Below, one piece after another: positions 5,713 through 7,734 of a stretch of DNA of 7,734 nucleotides. Both the position numbers and the translations under genes were made by a program. The notes below the pieces were generated by a model. The model saw only the letters and a program-made list of their open reading frames with translations, did no database searches and was not told the origin of the DNA. The stretch covers positions 1 to 7,734 of the forward strand of contig JARGGE010000122.1 in assembly GCA_029210865.1 (NCBI GenBank). Direction: 5' to 3'. Positions within the stretch are counted from its first letter, which is position 1; every line of letters begins with the position of its first letter. The DNA comes from Trueperaceae bacterium (GTDB lineage: Bacteria > Deinococcota > Deinococci > Deinococcales > Trueperaceae).

Positions 5713-6993
5713 TCAAGGCGCGAGCGTCAGCATGCGCGTCCCGCTCGTGGCGGAACGGGCGTCGCCCTCCAAGGGGGCGCCACCGAACCCGTACAGCGCG
5801 ACGAGCTCCACGTAACCCACACCGACGCCGGTGGAGGTGGGCGCTTCGTAGCCAATGACCGACCGGAGGTAGTCGCCGCCGGCGGGGTACGCCAGACCGA
5901 AGGGTGTGGGGTCGGGCAGGCGGACGGTCTCGGACGTCGTGGTGACGCGCGCCGACGGCCCGACCGTACCGTTCGTCGGCGACCAGGCGAAGCGGAACGC
6001 GGCGGCGGGCCCGGCTTCGAGCGTGAACGGGGTGGAGGGGGTGACGCCGACGGCATCCTCGACGGGGGCGAGCTGCCGCGGCGGCGCGTCCAACGCGAGC
6101 GTCAGCGGCGCCCCGGCGTCGCCGGTCGCCCAGCCGACGGCGTCGCCCCCCGGCGGAAAGGTCGCCAGCGCGACCACCTGGGCGCGCGGGGCGATCGTCG
6201 CCGGCGGCAGCAGCGCGTCGACCGGTCCGACCGGCCAGGGGCCGCTGTACACCGGCATCGCCACCGCTCCGCCGACGTCGGCGGCCAACGTCACGAACGC
6301 CAACGACCCGCCGAGCGCGCTCACGGAGACCATGACCGGGGCGGTGGGCCCGACGAGCGGGGTCGCGTCCAGGTCCCGTACGGTCGTCGCCTCGGACGCG
6401 ACCACCACCTCGGCGGTCGCGTACCCGGGGTACCCGAGCGGCCATCCAAGGCCGTCCACCACCATCCAGAGCGCGTGGAGGCGCACGTTCGCCGCCGCGC
6501 TGCCGGTCCACGCGACCTGCAGGAGGTACCCGACCGCGCCCGCGCCGACGCGGGCGCACCCCCACACCGGGACGCTCACGCCCTCGGCGCAGACGAGCAC
6601 CTGGTGGCCGTCCGGGACGGGCGCGCCTCCCCAGGCATCGCCCCGCACCGTGCCGGCGACCAGGGGCGGATCGTCGAGCAGGGGCGCGAGGACCGGGATC
6701 GGGTCGTCGAGCCCTTCGAAGGCGTGGACCCACCCGTCGCCGTCGGTCGACGCGACGACGATCGTGTACGGGACGCGCACGCCCTCGAGGCGGAAGCTGC
6801 CCAGGGCATCGGTCGTCGCGACCGCGCCGCCCGCGTGGACCCGTAGGCCGGCCAGCGGCTCGCCCACCGAGCCGACCACCCGTCCTTCGACGTCGATCGT
6901 GCTCGGCGTGGGGCCCCCACAGGCGGCGAGGGCCGCCCCGAGGGCGAGGACGAGCAGGGACCGAAGCACGGGACGGAGGAACGCGGCACGCAT
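5713..6993 (-). CDS. Lipoprotein with N-terminal carboxypeptidase-regulatory-like (Ig-fold) domain
   Basis: This is a 426-residue predicted lipoprotein. MRAAFLRPVLRSLLVLALG is followed by the lipobox LAAC with C25 as the lipid site. Residues about 33-80 match the carboxypeptidase regulatory-like beta-sandwich pattern: IDVEGRVVGSVGEPLAGLRV, then ATTDALGSFRLEGVRVPYTI. This module is common in bacterial surface proteins and binds or spaces rather than catalyses. The rest (about 100-426) is Gly/Ala/Val/Pro-rich predicted beta structure with TPSTPFTLEAGPAAAFRFAW, possibly a further Ig/FN3-like unit. No catalytic motif is seen. Start: ATG 6993 gives a normal lipoprotein signal; an in-frame ATG at 7032 has a GAGG 7 nt upstream and would add 13 residues, so the start is open. 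The sensor kinase gene ends 68 bp upstream on the same strand, so co-transcription is possible. A surface or cell-envelope role is inferred; the specific function is unknown. Confidence 0.85.
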   Translation of the reverse strand: MRAAFLRPVLRSLLVLALGAALAACGGPTPSTIDVEGRVVGSVGEPLAGLRVHAGGAVATTDALGSFRLEGVRVPYTIVVASTDGDGWVHAFEGLDDPIPVLAPLLDDPPLVAGTVRGDAWGGAPVPDGHQVLVCAEGVSVPVWGCARVGAGAVGYLLQVAWTGSAAANVRLHALWMVVDGLGWPLGYPGYATAEVVVASEATTVRDLDATPLVGPTAPVMVSVSALGGSLAFVTLAADVGGAVAMPVYSGPWPVGPVDALLPPATIAPRAQVVALATFPPGGDAVGWATGDAGAPLTLALDAPPRQLAPVEDAVGVTPSTPFTLEAGPAAAFRFAWSPTNGTVGPSARVTTTSETVRLPDPTPFGLAYPAGGDYLRSVIGYEAPTSTGVGVGYVELVALYGFGGAPLEGDARSATSGTRMLTLAP

Positions 6994-7061
6994 GGGGCAC
7001 CCCCAGGGGCCGAGCCCGAGGTTCGACTCCATGATGACGCCTCGGCGCTGCGTGCCCGGAG

Positions 7062-7734
7062 TCAACCGTCCCCGGCGACGTCCTCCACCTGCGCGGCCCA
7101 CCCCGGCAGCACCACCTCGAAGGCGGTGCCCTGCCCCGCCACCGAACGCACCTCGATGCGGCCGTCGAAGGCGTCGACGATGCGCTTCGCCACCGCCAGG
7201 CCGACGCCGACGCCGCCCGGGCGGCCGCTGACGAAGCGCTCGAAGACGTGCGCCAGCACGTCGGGCGGGATGCCGGGGCCGTCGTCGGCGACGCTGAGGC
7301 GCACCTCGTCGCGGCCCCCGGCCACGCGCACCCGCACGCGCTCGGCGCCCGCGGCCTGCACGGCGTTGCGCACCAGGTTGCGCACCACCTGCCGCAGGCG
7401 ATCGGCTTGGGCGAAGACGCGCGCGTCGCCGTCGCCGTCCAGCCACGCGACGCCGGGGTACGCGTCCACCACGGAGCGCGCGACGTCCGCGAGGTCGACC
7501 CGGCTGACCTCGGGCGCGCGCTCGAGCTCGCCCCGCGCCAGGGTCAGCAGGTCTTGGCTGGTGTGCAGCAGCTCGTCGGCGGCGTCGCGCGCCGCCCGGA
7601 CCCGCGGGTCGCCGGCGCGCTCGGACGCGAGTTGCCGCAGTTGGCCGGCGACGACCGTCAGCGGCGCCGCCAGCTCGTGCGCCACCTCGGCGAGGCCGTC
7701 GCGCTCCGCCTGCTGCCGCGCCCGGATCGCGTCG
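7062..7734 (-). CDS. Sensor histidine kinase, kinase core (5' end beyond window)
   Basis: The frame is open to the right edge and encodes the last 223 residues of a two-component sensor kinase. In order: a linker helix (IRARQQAERDGLAE), the H-box VAHELAAPLTVV with the phospho-acceptor His encoded at 7679-7677, and the rest of the dimerisation helix pair (HisKA). The ATPase domain has the N-box RLRQVVRNLVRNAVQAAG, the G1 box VADDGPGIPPD, the F-box VFERF and the G2 box GGVGVGLAVAKRIVDAFDG, then the final strand FEVVLPGW. All boxes are intact, so the kinase should be active. The N-terminal sensor, membrane segments and true start lie outside the window. An internal GTG at 7685 is the H-box Val, not a start. 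The linker before the H-box is typical of a kinase with HAMP or a coiled coil. No response regulator is in the window. The lipoprotein gene downstream could be a target or operon partner, but that is speculation. Confidence 0.93.
   Translation of the reverse strand, partial: DAIRARQQAERDGLAEVAHELAAPLTVVAGQLRQLASERAGDPRVRAARDAADELLHTSQDLLTLARGELERAPEVSRVDLADVARSVVDAYPGVAWLDGDGDARVFAQADRLRQVVRNLVRNAVQAAGAERVRVRVAGGRDEVRLSVADDGPGIPPDVLAHVFERFVSGRPGGVGVGLAVAKRIVDAFDGRIEVRSVAGQGTAFEVVLPGWAAQVEDVAGDG

Noticed and set aside
3019..6846. A plus-strand open frame of 1275 codons running antisense to the aldehyde dehydrogenase and through the lipoprotein genes
   Set aside because: Long stop-free antisense frames are expected in GC-rich coding DNA. 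The part over the dehydrogenase is Arg/Ala/Val/Gly-rich with no domain, and only the 4636 to ~5460 segment looks like protein.
1..7734. Mobile element, CRISPR array, tRNA or rRNA
   Set aside because: I saw no transposase or integrase motifs, no regularly spaced repeats, no tRNA-like cloverleaf and no rRNA stretches. Composition is uniform across the window.

Overview
The window is about 7.7 kb of very GC-rich chromosomal DNA (GC-ending codons dominate every gene). It holds seven protein genes, two of them cut by the window edges. There are no RNA genes, CRISPR arrays, transposases or phage genes. Taxonomy cannot be fixed from the sequence. Three things suggest a diderm, high-GC bacterium such as a Deinococcota (Trueperaceae/Deinococcus-like) member: lipobox lipoproteins, a cis-prenyltransferase resembling actinobacterial Rv1086, and TANNNT boxes placed 6-8 nt upstream of ATG codons, as in leaderless transcripts. 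An unusual actinobacterium-like lineage is the alternative.

Layout. At 1-266 (minus) is the 5' part of a gene cut by the window edge, possibly a PucR/CdaR-like regulator. Divergent from it lie rfbC (398-952, dTDP-4-dehydrorhamnose 3,5-epimerase) and uppS (997-1893, cis-prenyltransferase), each with its own apparent leaderless promoter. uppS converges on a minus-strand secreted protein of unknown function (1940-2848), with nested inverted repeats at the junction. Upstream of that protein on the same strand is an aldehyde dehydrogenase (2920-4485), with a tandem hairpin after its stop. A 150-bp divergent region with overlapping inverted repeats separates the dehydrogenase from a plus-strand lipoprotein gene (4636-5687) that is broken by a frameshift near 5460. 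That gene converges on a minus-strand lipoprotein with a carboxypeptidase-regulatory-like Ig-fold domain (5713-6993). Upstream of this, on the same strand, is the kinase core of a sensor histidine kinase (7062 to the window end).

How the genes fit together. rfbC makes a dTDP-rhamnose precursor and uppS makes a Z-prenyl diphosphate, so both plausibly feed envelope glycan or lipid-carrier synthesis. Three neighbours (1940-2848, 4636-5687, 5713-6993) are predicted to be exported, two as lipoproteins. The window therefore reads as ordinary envelope-related and housekeeping chromosome, not a mobile island. I did not find a convincing new multi-gene system. The points most worth a second look are the leaderless-promoter pattern, the frameshifted lipoprotein, the Rv1086-like prenyltransferase with its Pro/Ala-rich tail, the altered oxyanion-loop motif of the dehydrogenase, and the intergenic inverted repeats.
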